A stretch of 64,000 nt of DNA from Diploptera punctata (GCA_030220185.1 JASPKZ010003432.1:434001-498000), one strand, 5' to 3'. Positions 1-11,539 are shown, numbered from the stretch's first letter. Notes: generated by a model not told the origin, from the letters alone. Translations and numbers: made by a program.

Positions 1-103
1 CTTCTTAACATCCTCACAGACTCGAGTTTCTTCACTGTCGAGTCTGCAAGGGCGTTAAGAAGTATGAGGTGGGTTAAAAACAACTCAACATAAATTATCA
101 GAA
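1..103. mobile_element. partial Penelope-type fold-back at the left edge
   Basis: CTTCTTAAC at 1-9 is matched inverted by GTTAAGAAG at 55-63, with a second nested inverted pair (CAGACTCGA / TCGAGTCTG). The minus strand has GAAACTCGAGTC, like the GAAA plus palindromic stem III plus cleavage base of the hammerheads elsewhere here. The outer GTTAAGAAGTATGAGGTG recurs at 3569. The element is cut by the window edge. Confidence 0.5.
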
Positions 104-180
104 GTGTTGCAGATCAAAATTTTGAAGATCAAAATGGAAGTAGCTTTGTCAACATTTATTTTCAAATATAAATTCTCTAC

Positions 181-370
181 AAAATTTAACAGACCTTCAT
201 CCATCCAAGTAATACCTTAGTTTCCTATTAGATGTTGCCTTAAGGCGATGTATTAACCACATGTCCCTCGCTGACATCTGTAGGGAAATAAGCATAACTA
301 AATTGATGTGGTTAAACTTCCTACTAGGAAAGCACCCATGTCCTGCTGCGAGATGAATGGGGATTGTAGA
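181..370 (+). mobile_element. SINE family B, 3' fragment
   Basis: The stretch from AAATTTAACAGACC to the AGGAAAGCACCC block matches the 3' part of the full copy at 39372-39730 (GATGTATTAACCACATG, CTGACATCTATAGGGAAAT). The tRNA-like head is missing. Confidence 0.6.
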
Positions 371-920
371 TTGTAGAATATTTTCAAATAATTGATCATT
401 CTGATGACTATCATTTTAAACATCTCTATGGTTATACAATCTATGATATTACTATCAGCAACAAAAAAAAAATGTCATTTGGAATTTAATGTCATGCAGT
501 TAGAGAATATGTCATTAGCTCTCTTGTATTCCAATAATAATTAGAAGGAAAATTTGAAAACTGAATGAAGGATGGGTAGAGAAGAAGATTATTCCGATCC
601 CTAACCTCATTAAAATTATAGATAAAAAAATTAAAACTATTTAGAATAATTTAATTTTAATAATAAATATATTCAATATATAAACATTTTTTGACATTTC
701 ATGTTTTGGGATTTGTATTGATAGAAAGATGGTATTAATGTGTTCTATTTTCAATTTACACGTCACTTTGTCAGACTAAAGTTACACACATGATTTGTAT
801 CGGTACAGGGCATCTGACTCAAACCTTTCATTTTTTAATTAAGCAATCAGATAGCCATTGATATATGCAGTCAGAATTGAGTTGTATCACATATGGAAAC
901 AGGGATTGATAAACTTACTT

Positions 921-1620
921 ATTTTAGGAATTCACACTATGGGGTATATTCATTTAGGTAGAATTTTTTTATCACTCACCTCATACTGTTCTTCTTTTTG
1001 ACTATAAACTAGTTTTGGAACATAGTTTCTGTTCCAGCCTCAATATTGTCATGACTGTTATTCTGTCGTCTTGAAGAGCTGTCCTTCGCTCTTTCCATTG
1101 GCAGACTGAAAACCTCGAAACCAGGCCATTCTCACCAGGAATTTCAAAGTTCATCAATATCTTCTTATCACTCTTTTGAATGTAGATCTTTTCCCAAACA
1201 GTAAGTTCTTTTGGTTTTTCTATTTGTTTTAATAATTTAGCTTCTTTCTCGATAAGATGTTTTTCAGACCATGCATGGGCAGCCACTGCAAGAAGGGGAA
1301 ATAGAAAAATCTGCAGTGGCTGCATCTTATCGAGAAAGAAGCTAAATTATTAAAACAAATAGAAAAACCAAAAGAACTTACTGTTTGGGAAAAGATCTAC
1401 ATTCAAAAGGGCGATAAGAAAAAAATTGATGAACATTTTTCCCAGTGAGAATGACGTGGTTTCGAGGTTTGCCAATGGAAAGAGTGAAGGACAGCTCTTC
1501 AAGATGACAGAATAACGGTCATGACGATACTGAGGATGGAACAAAAACTATGTTCCGAAACTAATTTATAGTCAAAAAGAAGAACAGTATGAGGTGAGTG
1601 ATAAAAAATTCTACCTAAAT
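921..1620. mobile_element. Penelope-like fold-back with GIY-YIG C-terminus and hammerhead arms (FB1)
   Basis: Two arms of about 300 bp (952-1258 and 1322-1619) are inverted copies around a 60-bp centre. A 30-bp leader (ATTTTAGGAATTCACACTAT) is present only on the left. Each arm encodes, reading outward, a frame with HAWSEKHLIEKEAKLLK, ELTVWEKIYIQK and ALQDDRITV. Its H-W-EKH...LL...E...I..K pattern matches the C-terminal part of the GIY-YIG endonuclease of Penelope-like retroelements. The frame then runs through a hammerhead-like motif to its stop. The minus-strand frame at 1325-1002 is open but is a transposon fragment, not a host gene; its first residues come from the centre. Confidence 0.72.
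1523..1573 (+). ncRNA. hammerhead-ribozyme-like motif, right arm of FB1
   Basis: Stem I GACGATA / TATAGTC (six pairs, one G-A mismatch), core CTGAGGA at 1530-1536, stem II GGAACA / TGTTCC, then CGAAAC and a decayed stem III (ACTAAT instead of palindromic ACTAGT). The expected cleavage point is between T1566 and T1567. Helix positions follow the hammerhead consensus CUGANGA...GAAA...UH. Activity is not implied; stem III damage probably weakens it. Confidence 0.65.
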
Positions 1621-2279
1621 TGATAAACTGTTCATGTGAATGTAACAAATTCTCATCATTCTCTCATATGTTTATGTTAACAGGTGTTGCTGATCTGGAA
1701 ATTGTTACATTTTTTACACTATTACTATTTTTGTTTCAACACATGTTCACTGAGCATAAGAATTTCAGTAATGAATGTTATTCTATGTCCACTCCTATTT
1801 GTGTTACATGGGATGTCTACAACATTGTATGAATGGTTTGAGTCAGATGTCCTCTATTGCATAGGGTGTATACTCCTTTCAACTAAAGAATAATGAATGA
1901 ATGAATGAACGAATAGATATAGCTACATATGTCCGCTAGGGCTCTGCTAAGATGGTAGCTTGTATATTCTTATTGGTAAGGTAATCCCATGAGCTTATCA
2001 TCCCAATGCATTTGCTCAGTTTATAATGTCTCTTGCCATACAGTTTTGTAGCACTATATATATATTATATCTCATTAAATTTTCCCACTAGAGATTGGTG
2101 TTATCTTCCTACAACATCTCTATAAAGTAGAGTTTTTAAATAAAACCCACATGACCTTGGAGCTTTTAATTGACACTCAAATTAAGTATTCTTGTATGTA
2201 ATGTTTTCCGCACACCAAAATATTCCTTTGCTAAACATTAAAATTCATCCAGAATAATCTGCAGTCGGTCTTGCTTTCT

Positions 2280-3144
2280 GGGGCTTTTTGTTTATTTAAA
2301 TTAATACATTTAGACTGTCCCCTTGCCAAGGAGAGGGAGAGGCTTAGAATCTGATGAAGGGGGAAGATGACTTATGTCAATCTTGACAGGTAGTAATAGT
2401 TGAGAACAACTGAGTACAATTCTCAACAAAGGATACAGCATCTGGATCATTGGGTTCAAAATTAGGACTCTGAATCGTCTGTAGATGACTTTGGTACTGG
2501 TGGGGTGTTGTACTCAGCACAGCAGTTGCCATGCTGCAATCTGTTGAGACAAGGCCCTAGCTCACTGGTTCGTTTTAATAGATGATAGAAACAGAGGGAA
2601 TCTCGTTAATCCATTCATGCATGTCACTAATTAAATGATTAGGTTTGTTCTCTTAATTTCATTTAATTTACTATCTTGCAGCAATTGAATAGAGCTTGGA
2701 GAATCAGGCAGGTGGGCCCCCCCCCCCGAACAGGATGGAACTTAGTTCGGCCTCCCACCACTAAGGTGCAAGAGAACCTTAACAGGGAAAACCTCACGAA
2801 GGTGTCCAACCTACTATTGCAAGCCCGCTAGCCTTGGACTGCTAAACAAACTACGTAAGGTGTTAGGTATTCGCAATCCAAGGACTCTCAAAGAGCACCT
2901 TTATAAGGAGAATCCAGTTAGCACAAAATGCCTTCATTCCATGTGCTTTAATTGTTATTTCTTCCAGTCAAAATATTTTATGTGGGTGTAGACAGGACCA
3001 CCTACTTATATAAGGGCCTATAGTAGAGGAATAAATTCCCTGGAAATGCACTCTGCTAAGCCGGTTAGTGCCTCCCATATTTGTCTTAGAGGAGTGATGC
3101 CTCATGATCTAAGAATCCATGATAAATCTCAATGGAGCTTCTTA
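2280..3144. other. non-coding repeat-like stretch
   Basis: Contains a C12 homopolymer near 2717 and sequence continuing from the R2-type remnant, possibly its 3' untranslated region. No gene is visible. Confidence 0.3.
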
Positions 3145-3860
3145 TTATGTCAAACTAATTATTTTTAATACAGAGGCCTCAGTTATTCCTAGCTGATTCA
3201 AAGCCTTCACGGTTGGCTTTTGGGCATCACCCCTCATGTGCCAACCACAATGGCCAGCATTTCACCACCAGATAACCCAAACAGGGAGGTGAGTCGCGGT
3301 AACAAGGTCTGGTACTTATCTATCTTATCCTTCCAGGTGCACGTATAATAGTCTGAATCCTCATAACAGACAGTAATGTCGACCATGAAGACATGTTCCT
3401 GACATGGAATCACTAGATCTGGTTTCAGCCTACCTCCACCTTTATCCAGAAGGAGCTCAGGCTCTCATGTTACCATATTGGCATTGTCCCAAATGAAATC
3501 CTTGATCTCGTCATGATGTCGAATCTATGCTGCCCTAGTATGTAAACACTGTTAAGTTATTTAGGGAGTTAAGAAGTATGAGGTGAATCAAAAAACAACT
3601 CAACATAAATTAAAATGTAAACACTGACCCAAGATGTGCCCTAGTGTCTCCCTCTGGAGCTTACATCTCCGGCACCCCATGGATTCATAGTTGAGCAGTC
3701 AACTACTTCACAACAGAGAACGGTCAATAAGGTTGGCAAATAAAAGACACAACTGTATTTGCAAGCTTTGAAAAGCAGCTCCCTCTGTAGGAACGTGTTT
3801 GGATGCTCTGAGACAACAACCCTGTCACTATCCTTGTCCTGCAAAGCACTCATAATGCTT
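3145..3860 (-). mobile_element. R2-type non-LTR retrotransposon, 3' coding remnant (CCHC knuckle and restriction-like endonuclease)
   Basis: On the minus strand, several frames give in order: CRRCKLQRETLGHILGQC (CCHC zinc knuckle before the endonuclease), RHDEIKDFI, GGGRLKPDLVIPCQEHVF, VDITVCYED, KIDKYQTLL, IVVGT, and a final KALNQLGITEASVLK followed by stops at 3147. This is the C-terminal end of R2/NeSL-type proteins; KPDLV...VDITV carries the PD-(D/E)XK-like catalytic residues. Stops and frameshifts mark it as dead. It is split at 3551-3613 by a tiny insertion. The 3' untranslated part probably continues left toward 2660. Confidence 0.75.
3540..3624. mobile_element. 63-bp Penelope-type mini-insertion with 11-bp target duplication
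   Basis: ATGTAAACACT occurs at 3540-3550 and again at 3614-3624, flanking 63 bp that contain GTTAAGAAGTATGAGGTG and AACAACTCAACATAAATT, also present at 55-98. Removing the insert and one repeat restores the R2-type reading across the site. Confidence 0.7.
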
Positions 3861-4264
3861 CCAGGAGATATTCTTATTGCTGATGAACTTCACAATGTAC
3901 CCTACTAGGAAGGAACTATCAAGCAAGATGATGACGAGATATTGGATGTCCTGGAAAACGATGAGCTGACATCTTATGAAACCAGAATGGTCAATGGCCT
4001 AATCCTTGAAGTGATGATGATGATTATGATATTTGGAATTTAAAAATATGACTTTTTAAGATGTCACATTAAAAGAATAGTAATTGTGTAGAAAGGGATA
4101 TTTTCATTATTAGTTCAATTTAATGAATAATTATTTTATACATGAACTTTAACAACTCAATTAAGTTAATTAACATCTAATTAATAGTTAGATACTTCTC
4201 GATCTCTCAAATCATTTTAAACATGAAAAAGATAGCATGTGCAAAATAAATGAACATTTACTTA

Positions 4265-4560
4265 CTTACTCAATGGCACTATCAAACCCGTAGGTTCATG
4301 GCCATGCGAACATTAGCTCTCCATACATCCCTATCCTGAGCTAATGCTTTCCAATCATTCCCTGTATAATCTACTTCCCTCAAATCATAGTTAATGTTAC
4401 TCTCCCACCTCATTCTTGGTCTACCAACTGGGCGTTTTCCCTCTAGCTTTCCTACAAGAAGCTTCCATGCAAGTCTTTCATTCCCCATACGTGCAACATG
4501 TCCTGCCCATCGCAGTCTACGAGACTTAACTGTTCTTATTATATCTGGCTTCCTATAAGA
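4265..4560 (-). mobile_element. LINE family L1x, 3' coding end
   Basis: The minus frame 4488-4282 reads MGNERLAWKLLVGKLEGKR, VGRPRMRW, LREVDYTGNDWKALAQDRD, WRANVRMAMN. This is the C-terminal end of a non-LTR retrotransposon protein; the same peptide recurs at 10.8, 25.2, 31.4, 36.8 and 47.6 kb. Best-preserved copy of this end in the window. Confidence 0.75.
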
Positions 4561-5639
4561 ATTCCAATTAAAACAATTGTAAGAAAGAAACTTTTAAAAG
4601 GGCATGTAGTTAAAGGGAAGGATTGAAGAGGAATATAAGCTCTGCACTTAATACATTCAATATTTCAATTATTCTATTTTTTATAATTATTGATTTTTTT
4701 TTTCTTTCTAATGCCACCCAATGCTCTTTACTTGCTTCGGGTTCCATGCTGGGCAAATAGATGGTGTTAATGTGATCTATTTTAAATTTAAGCACCATTT
4801 CAGCTGACCACTTTATGTAATCCTTGAAATTTGTTTCCCTTTTTTAATATTAATCAAACAAATTGGATAATAGATTCACGATCATGATCAACCATGATTT
4901 TTGTGTTTTCTACTGAAGACATGGCAACACTACATTTAATCTCTCATTGTAATTTTCTTATTAACAACATCTTGTTAAAATGAACTTCAATATTTTCTAT
5001 TTCAGGACTAATACTAAGAACAGTTATCTATATTTTTATGGGTTACCATTAACTATTAACTTTATCTCAATCCTCTACTTAAATATAATCACATAATTAA
5101 TATAAATAAAAAAGTAATATGTAAAAAAAAATAAGTTCAAATAATAACATGATATCTATAGAAGCCTGTAAGTTTTACTTGAAATTGTCAGACTATATAA
5201 TGCTGCACTTTTTCATTACAAAGTTTAAGCATCTATTCAGTTTTCAAATATTTTAATTACAATATAAAAAACACTTTATTACATTACAGAGATCAATATT
5301 ACTTCAGCTAAATGAATAATATATAAACACTAATCAGTAAATTCATGTATCTACCATTACATACAATTTATCAGAAAATAACATTCCTTAATACAAAGTC
5401 ATTAATATAATTCTGCCTGTTTCCAAGTTAATCAACTTAAACTAATGATCTTTGAAAGAAAAATTATAAAAAAGTATGGATTGTAAGTTTGTCTATACTT
5501 CTACTGTATGCTCAGAGACATAAAAATAACTGGATCTGGCTTCATTGAAGACTTATAAACACTAAAGAAAGAAGAGGGATATCTATACTGAAAGGACTGT
5601 GTATGTATTTAACATTAGTATTAGCCATTTAAGGAGTAA

Positions 5640-5825
5640 GTGCAGTTGTTGACGGAGGACACTGCAGTCGTGTTTATGCAGGAATAGAACACGTGACACT
5701 GCTATCTATATGAGTGCAGAGGGGAATGGGACGTGGGACGCTGACAGTATACACTGCCTTATATGATGTCACATGTAGCAACAAACAGAGCTTCATAATT
5801 CTTCCGCCTGCAGAGATATTTTGAA
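5640..5825. repeat. dispersed repeat, inverted partner of 34970-35140
   Basis: About 180 bp beginning GTTGACGGAGGACACTGCAG and ending TTCTTCCGCCTGCAGAGA match the 34.97-35.14 kb block in reverse complement at roughly 85% by eye. No coding frame. Family unknown. Confidence 0.7.
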
Positions 5826-5847
5826 TGACTAATATCTACTACTTTTT

Positions 5848-6215
5848 TTCAGAATTAACACTATGAGGTATTATTTATTTAAGTAAAATTTCATCATCAT
5901 CTCATATTCTTCTTCTTCTTCTTCTTCTTAGACCAGTTTTGGAACTTTCTTCTCAGTTCCATCCCCAGTAAATGTAAAAAAAAAGTCTACATTCAAAAAA
6001 GGAAAGAAATTTTAAATTCCCAGTGAAAACAATTTTAATTTGAGATTCTTCAATATAACAACAGAGGGAGCAGGAGGTGGCTCTTCAAGATGATAAAATA
6101 ACAGTTGTGAAAATATTGAGGATGGAACTGAAGAAGGAAGTTCTGAAACCAGTCTAAGAAGAAGAAAAAGAATGAGAGGTGAGATGATAAAATTTTACTT
6201 AGTTATTTTAGTTCA
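5848..6215. mobile_element. Penelope-like fold-back (FB2)
   Basis: Leader AACACTATGAGG, then inverted arms sharing the (CTT)n-rich segment and AGACCAGTTTTGGAACT / AGTTCTGAAACCAGTCT. The right arm has a decayed hammerhead (TTGAGGA core, GGAACT/AGTTCT stem II, GAAAC, cleavage-side GTC) at 6109-6161. The middle encodes remnants of the same protein tail as FB1 (ALQDDKITVVKILRMEL). Confidence 0.65.
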
Positions 6216-6899
6216 AAATAAGGTATGAAGTAATACAAAGTACAGCATACCTCCAATACGAATGCTGTTGTCATACAGTTATATCAATATCCACTTATGT
6301 TTCTCAACATTATTCACCAGTAGATCAGACAGCTGTTAATTCAGACCAGAAAACATAAATGTAACCAGCAATGTTACTGACGTACAAGTCACCGGTTTCT
6401 GTTTATATTCTCAAAAATGTTTCTCTGAGTGCACATATGCATAAAGTAGACATACAATCATTGGTCATCTAAGCTAGAAATTGTTACACTTATTTTTTCT
6501 TTCCTGTCAAGACCACTAAATATTAACATAAATAGGAAAATGGCCTTATTTTAAAATTATTATAGCAATATAGACCCATACATTGATTTGACTACAAAAA
6601 AGATTATATTTTTTTACCCAAACATATTAATGACTTGGTATTATACTGAACAGATGACATTTGCCTAAAATGAGTAATATTTTTTAATCAAATATCGTAA
6701 CAAAAAAATAATAATAAATTTACTCACATATAAGTACATTAAAAAAGTTGTGACCAAAAACTTGCTCACTAACATTTTCATATTTTACAATTTCAATTAT
6801 TAATAAGATGAAAAAAGAAAAAAATACTTACTATAAAACACAACTAATATAGCTATACTAATTTTTTATAAATGCAAAATTAATTAAAAATAGTAATGG

Positions 6900-7300
6900 T
6901 AATAATTTAAAACAATATTACAATGCCATGGAAATAATATCTAACAGTCTTTTTAAAAAAATTACATTTAATTTTCCATACATTATAAGAGAAGTAAAAG
7001 AACGTAAAAAGAAAAGATATAGGTTGTCTTTAGATCATATTTTGAAAGTGTTCTTCTCTTTAAGGGATTTATTTACATATTCTACTGACTTCTTACCAGA
7101 TAAACAAATTGTATCTAACATATAAAATAAAAACTTAAAGACATTTTTCAAACAAATATGTATGCTCTATTTACATATTTTGCTGATTTCTCACCAGATA
7201 AATAATTTTTTTATGAACATGCATTGTGAAAACTTGTTAAGGTATTCTCCAAACAAATATGTATGCTCTACTCAGGTAATTCAATACTGCAATTCACAGT
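6900..7300. other. AT-rich stretch with a repeated 25-30 bp phrase
   Basis: TTTACATATTTTGCTGATTTCTCACCAGATAAA and close variants occur near 7070 and 7168, and CAAACAAATATGTATGCTCTA at 7151 and 7252. A plus-strand frame here has no recognisable domain. Probably a decayed repeat. Confidence 0.35.
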
Positions 7301-7811
7301 TAAATATATGGTTCTGATAGTTTTTGCTCAGGGCTTGAAGTTCTTTTAATGAAATTAATTTTTGTCTTCAGAATTGATTCAGACAATTACCCTGAATATA
7401 TTAATGTACACTTTAACATCACAGTAGAACATTAAGCATTCAGATTTATATATATATACACACACACCTCATTCCCTCTTAGAGTGATCCTAACATAAAC
7501 AAACACCAGTAGTATCCTTCCGCCATTTGTGCCACAATTGCTGTTACATTGACAGGGACCACGTGTGAAGTTAATAAGACATGTGATCGTCGAATGGGGT
7601 AGATCACAAGAAAGCTGGCGAGATTCTTCACTGAACTCGTGAAATACATGTAAAATAACTGTTTTTTTGACCACTAGTCAAAGATTTGCCAGACTTGTGT
7701 TTTAAAAATTTAGGTGGTGACACAGCAAAAGAAGACTCGATACCATTCAGCCATTTTGTTATATTAGAATCGACTGTAGCATGACTCAAACCATCATACA
7801 TATGTAATAAA

Positions 7812-7988
7812 TTAATTACTTTGAATACATTTTACAACATCCCGTTTTTCTTCTTCTTTTAGAGTAGCTGTTTCTGCTGTTGTTCCCAATGCAACTAAGT
7901 AATCAACATTATTATCCAAAACATATTTTACAAGTTTTTCAAGTCCATTGAAATCAATTTTTCCATCCTTTTTAAAAGGGGTAACTAA
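7812..7988 (-). pseudogene. dapA: dapA fragment (4-hydroxy-tetrahydrodipicolinate synthase) of bacterial type
   Basis: An uninterrupted 58-codon frame on the minus strand begins LVTPFKKDGKIDF, continues KLVKYVLDNNVDYLVALG and then TTAETATLKEEEKRDVVKC, and ends at TAA. This is the N-terminal third of DapA, an enzyme of lysine/diaminopimelate synthesis. The T-T-A/G-E-T/S-A-T-L loop is the hallmark, and the TTAET form is typical of Bacteroidota. Animals have no DapA; their relatives NPL and HOGA1 differ in this loop. The start of the domain and about two thirds of the C-terminus are absent, and the flanks look like ordinary AT-rich host or transposon sequence, so it is a dead transferred fragment. 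The donor could be Blattabacterium if the host is a cockroach (inference). Confidence 0.82.
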
Positions 7989-8301
7989 GATTTAATTATT
8001 GATTAGGTATATTTTAGAATATTTTCTATGTTTTGAATATTATTATTTTCATTCAGAGGATTTGTTTTAATTTAATGAAGAGAACTATCTTTTTGCATAT
8101 TTATTGTTCTACATCGTTCGTCAGTGTCCATAACCAATGAAAAGCGAGCAGGTCACATGGTTCTGTTTTGATGAGGATCACTTTAAGAGCAGACAGACTT
8201 TAGTCAAGTGTAGTGAGAAAGTTTGTATTGTGTTTGTGAGATTCGTAATATTTGATGTTTGGATTAAACGTCATAATTTTATTAATTTATATAATACTAC
8301 A

Positions 8302-8481
8302 TTAAATAATGGTTAAACATTCAAAATCATTAGAACTAACATTCATATTAAAATTAAAGTCAATTAAATTAAACATGTTTTTGGAGGATAACATTTTTTC
8401 TTTAACTTCATTCTTATTTACAGATGCTTTAATATCTAAGGTCTTATCACACCTAGGATTTTTAGCTTTGTAGAATGACAT
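8302..8481 (-). other. 59-codon open frame of unknown nature
   Basis: A short ATG-to-stop frame starting MSFYKAKNPRCDKTLDIK and Lys/Asn rich, in very AT-rich DNA about 300 bp from the dapA fragment. I do not recognise it. It may be chance, or part of the inserted DNA next to dapA. Listed only because of that neighbourhood. Confidence 0.12.
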
Positions 8482-9221
8482 TTTAAAAATCTGGTGTTAT
8501 TGGACATTTGAAAAATATCTTACCAAGTTTTCACAATTAAATACAAATAATTAAATGTATTATCTACAATTTCTGATTCTTATAAATCAAGATGATTTCT
8601 CGAAAATCTAGACAAAGAATAATAAGTACTCTCTTCTATTACCTAAGAAACTTCTTATAATAATTAGTGGTATATTATATTATCAATTTTTAAATAAATA
8701 AAATTACATTTTTCTGTAAATAATTCAATCAGTCTTCCTCAACTCCAATGTATTTAATCCCTTGAAGGCCTTTCAAATAACTTATCCATCTACAGCAATT
8801 TACTGAATTATTTAATTAAAATATAATTCTATTTGCAAAATAAATTCAATAGTGATGAAATATTTTTAATATTAATTACCAATTTTTTTATCTTAAACAA
8901 TATTAAAATATGTAAGTTTAAACTTTTTCTTCACTAATCTATTCTTCACACAAATAATAGTTTATATTATATAAAACTCTTAAAATTTTAATATTTTCAG
9001 TAAATTTACATATATAGAAGTTATACATATGTAAACACATATTGCATTAATTTATTTCTGATTACATTGGCAGTTTTTTTTTTGCAAGAAAACCGAATAG
9101 GACCTCTAAAGGTTTTTTTTTTCTGAATTCAAATACAGTGCACCCAAAAAGTCACTATGCAGTAAATTGAACTTGATCATAATTGAAGTGTATAATTGTC
9201 AAGGGATCTAAGTACCAAAAT

Positions 9222-9899
9222 TAACATTTTTCAGGAGAGGGAAAGAAGTGTTACAGAATGGAACTCCTGTACATATAATGCATGTCATTTGTTGGCAGCA
9301 TTGAAGTACTACAAGACCTCAAGTGTACTATGATTCATTCACAGTATATAGGAAATGGTTCACATAAACTATTGGATCAAAATATGTGAAATGTGAAATT
9401 TTGGTACATAGATCTTTAACAGTTTACATTCTTCAATTTTGGTTATATATGAGCTTTCGGAGATGCCAATAGTGTGTGAAGAAATATATTGAATTTAATC
9501 ACCAATACACTTGACTCTCAAACATGTATGACTTTTGCTCATCAATAATTAAAAGTTGATAGTTTAACATTTTTCATGAGAGGGAAAGAAGTGTTACAGA
9601 ACGGAACTCCTATACATACAATGCATGCCATATGTTGGCAGCATTAAAGTACTCCAAAACTTGAAGTGTACTGATCCATTCACAGTATATAGTAAATGGT
9701 TCACATAAACTACTATTGGATCAAAATATGTGAAATTTTGGACATAGATCCTTTAACAGTTTACATTCTTCAATTTTGGTTATATATGAGCTTTTGGAGA
9801 TGCCAATAGTGTGTGAAGAAATATTTTGAATTTAATCACCAATACACTTGACTCTCAAACATGTATGACTTTTGCTCATCAATAATTAAAAGTTGTTAG
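9222..9899. repeat. 338-bp tandem duplication, two copies
   Basis: Copies at about 9222-9562 and 9566-9899, both running from AACATTTTTCA(G/T)GAGAGGG to CATCAATAATTAAAAGTTG, differ by scattered substitutions and small gaps. No frame is conserved between them. Confidence 0.85.
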
Positions 9900-10734
9900 T
9901 CTATATAACCTTCTTTCATCATTCTACTGCAGAATGACTTTCAGAATACATTAAATGTATTTCCAATGTTTTCAAATTTGCAGAGTTTTCTTTATGGAAA
10001 AATACATCTGAAGTTTAAGTCAATCTTTATTATTTATTGTAGCACCAAACCAACAATACTGGATATTACAAGCTGTTTTCCTTGTATGACAGTTAAGCAT
10101 GAACAATCTAAGAGCAGGAACATTTGGCACTTAGCTGCACAATGCAAAATTTAGATTAGTATTTATGAAGATCTGGTTTCATAGCTGTTTGATGCAAAAC
10201 ATAGAATCTCTGATAGGACTGATGGTGTTTACATTTCTTTTAATAAGACTATATTTAAAGATTTGGCGCTAAAAGTGTAAATACACTTCCTTCATGAGCC
10301 AGTGTAATAGATGTCATCAAAATCTTATTTTTTTTAAATGGAACTTAGCCAGTTGATGTAGAACATCGTCCATTTGATAGATATATAAGAGATAGGTGTT
10401 TTCAATAATATGTGTTTTTAAATAAATCATCATTTCTCAGTGTTAACAAAGAAAGTCTAACCTATAATGTTGGTTATAATACTATATTTCAATATGATTA
10501 AGTTGCACTGATAAAACAAATTAAGTACCTCCATCTGATTTTGATTTGCTTTTTACATTGTCAAATAAATATAATTATTTATTACAGTAATCATAATTTT
10601 TCAGTAAGTCGGTTAATATTATTCGTGAAATAGTCCTAGCAAATGTTACTCATGATTTCAAAATCCTCTAAAAAATTAATTTATCTTTTTTGTAATCTAA
10701 AATCTGAATTAGTGATTTATCCAAGGAAAGTTTC

Positions 10735-10925
10735 AGGGAGTTGTAATCCATAGGTTCATGACCACATGGACATAAGCTCTCCATATATCCCTATCCTGAG
10801 CTAATGTTTTTCAATCATCCCCTGTATAATCTACTTCCCTCAAATCATAGTTCCTGTTATTCTCCCACTTCATTCTTAGTCTACCAACTGGGCATTTTCC
10901 CTCTGATTTTCCTTCTTGTACATGC
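10735..10925 (-). mobile_element. LINE family L1x, short 3' fragment
   Basis: ATAGGTTCATGACC... to CTGGGCATTTTCCCTCTG matches the 4265-4560 copy. Frame broken. Confidence 0.65.
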
Positions 10926-11059
10926 ATAAAATATATGATGAAAAATATTTTTTAAAATTTAATCCAGAAAAACCTGGTGTGTGAATTATGGGACAGTGTG
11001 AATTATGCGAGTAAATATCTACCTTAAATATATACCTTAGTCTGGTTTACTAAGGCGTG

Positions 11060-11335
11060 TAGACACTCGCCTCTCACCACTGTGAGTCTCGATCAGTCCA
11101 TGTGAGTTTTGTGGTGGGCAAAACGGAGCTTGGGCAGGTTTTTTCGGGGGTTCTCCCCTGCCACAATATCATTCCACCATTTCTCCACACTCACCTCAAA
11201 TTTACCCCTGTGATGGAGTGTCAGGCATGATCGGCCAGCATCCTTGTCATTTATAGACCTCTGTATATAGGGGCTCATCTCATCTCATCCCTCGACCCGA
11301 CCCTGAGTTAGACATGAGTTGAGAATATTTTCTGG
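11060..11335 (+). mobile_element. SINE family E
   Basis: About 270 bp with a GTGAGTCTCGATCAGTCC promoter-like block and the tail TAGACCTCTGTATATAGGGGCTCATCTCATC. The same family lies in reverse at 40100-40375 and 53915-54085, where the better-kept copy has GAGTCTCGATCTCGGGACC (B-box-like). Confidence 0.6.
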
Positions 11336-11539
11336 TTTACTAAAATTATAGATAATCATAAATTATATATTTTCCTTTTCATGATAACTGGATATATTAA
11401 TATCCTTGCAGTTAACATATGGCCATCTGTTCAAAGCAGAGTTAACTTTAGGGTTTATCTTTTGAGAAAATCAACTACTAAATTATATTCCATATAATAC
11501 ATTACAAGTAACAATTTCAACTTTTATAAGATTCATGAT

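Noticed and set aside
1002..1325. 107-codon minus-strand frame as a secreted host protein
   Set aside because: The apparent signal-like start comes from the centre of an inverted repeat, and the same coding sequence is mirrored in the other arm; it is a Penelope-type fragment.
2700..2730. C-rich run as a G-quadruplex regulatory site
   Set aside because: A plain C12 homopolymer without spaced runs; likely a repeat or sequencing-prone tract.
7432..7674. 80-codon minus-strand frame as a host or bacterial gene
   Set aside because: Includes a (TA)n(CA)n tail; the opening KTVILHVFHEF hints at a decayed transposase but is too short to name.
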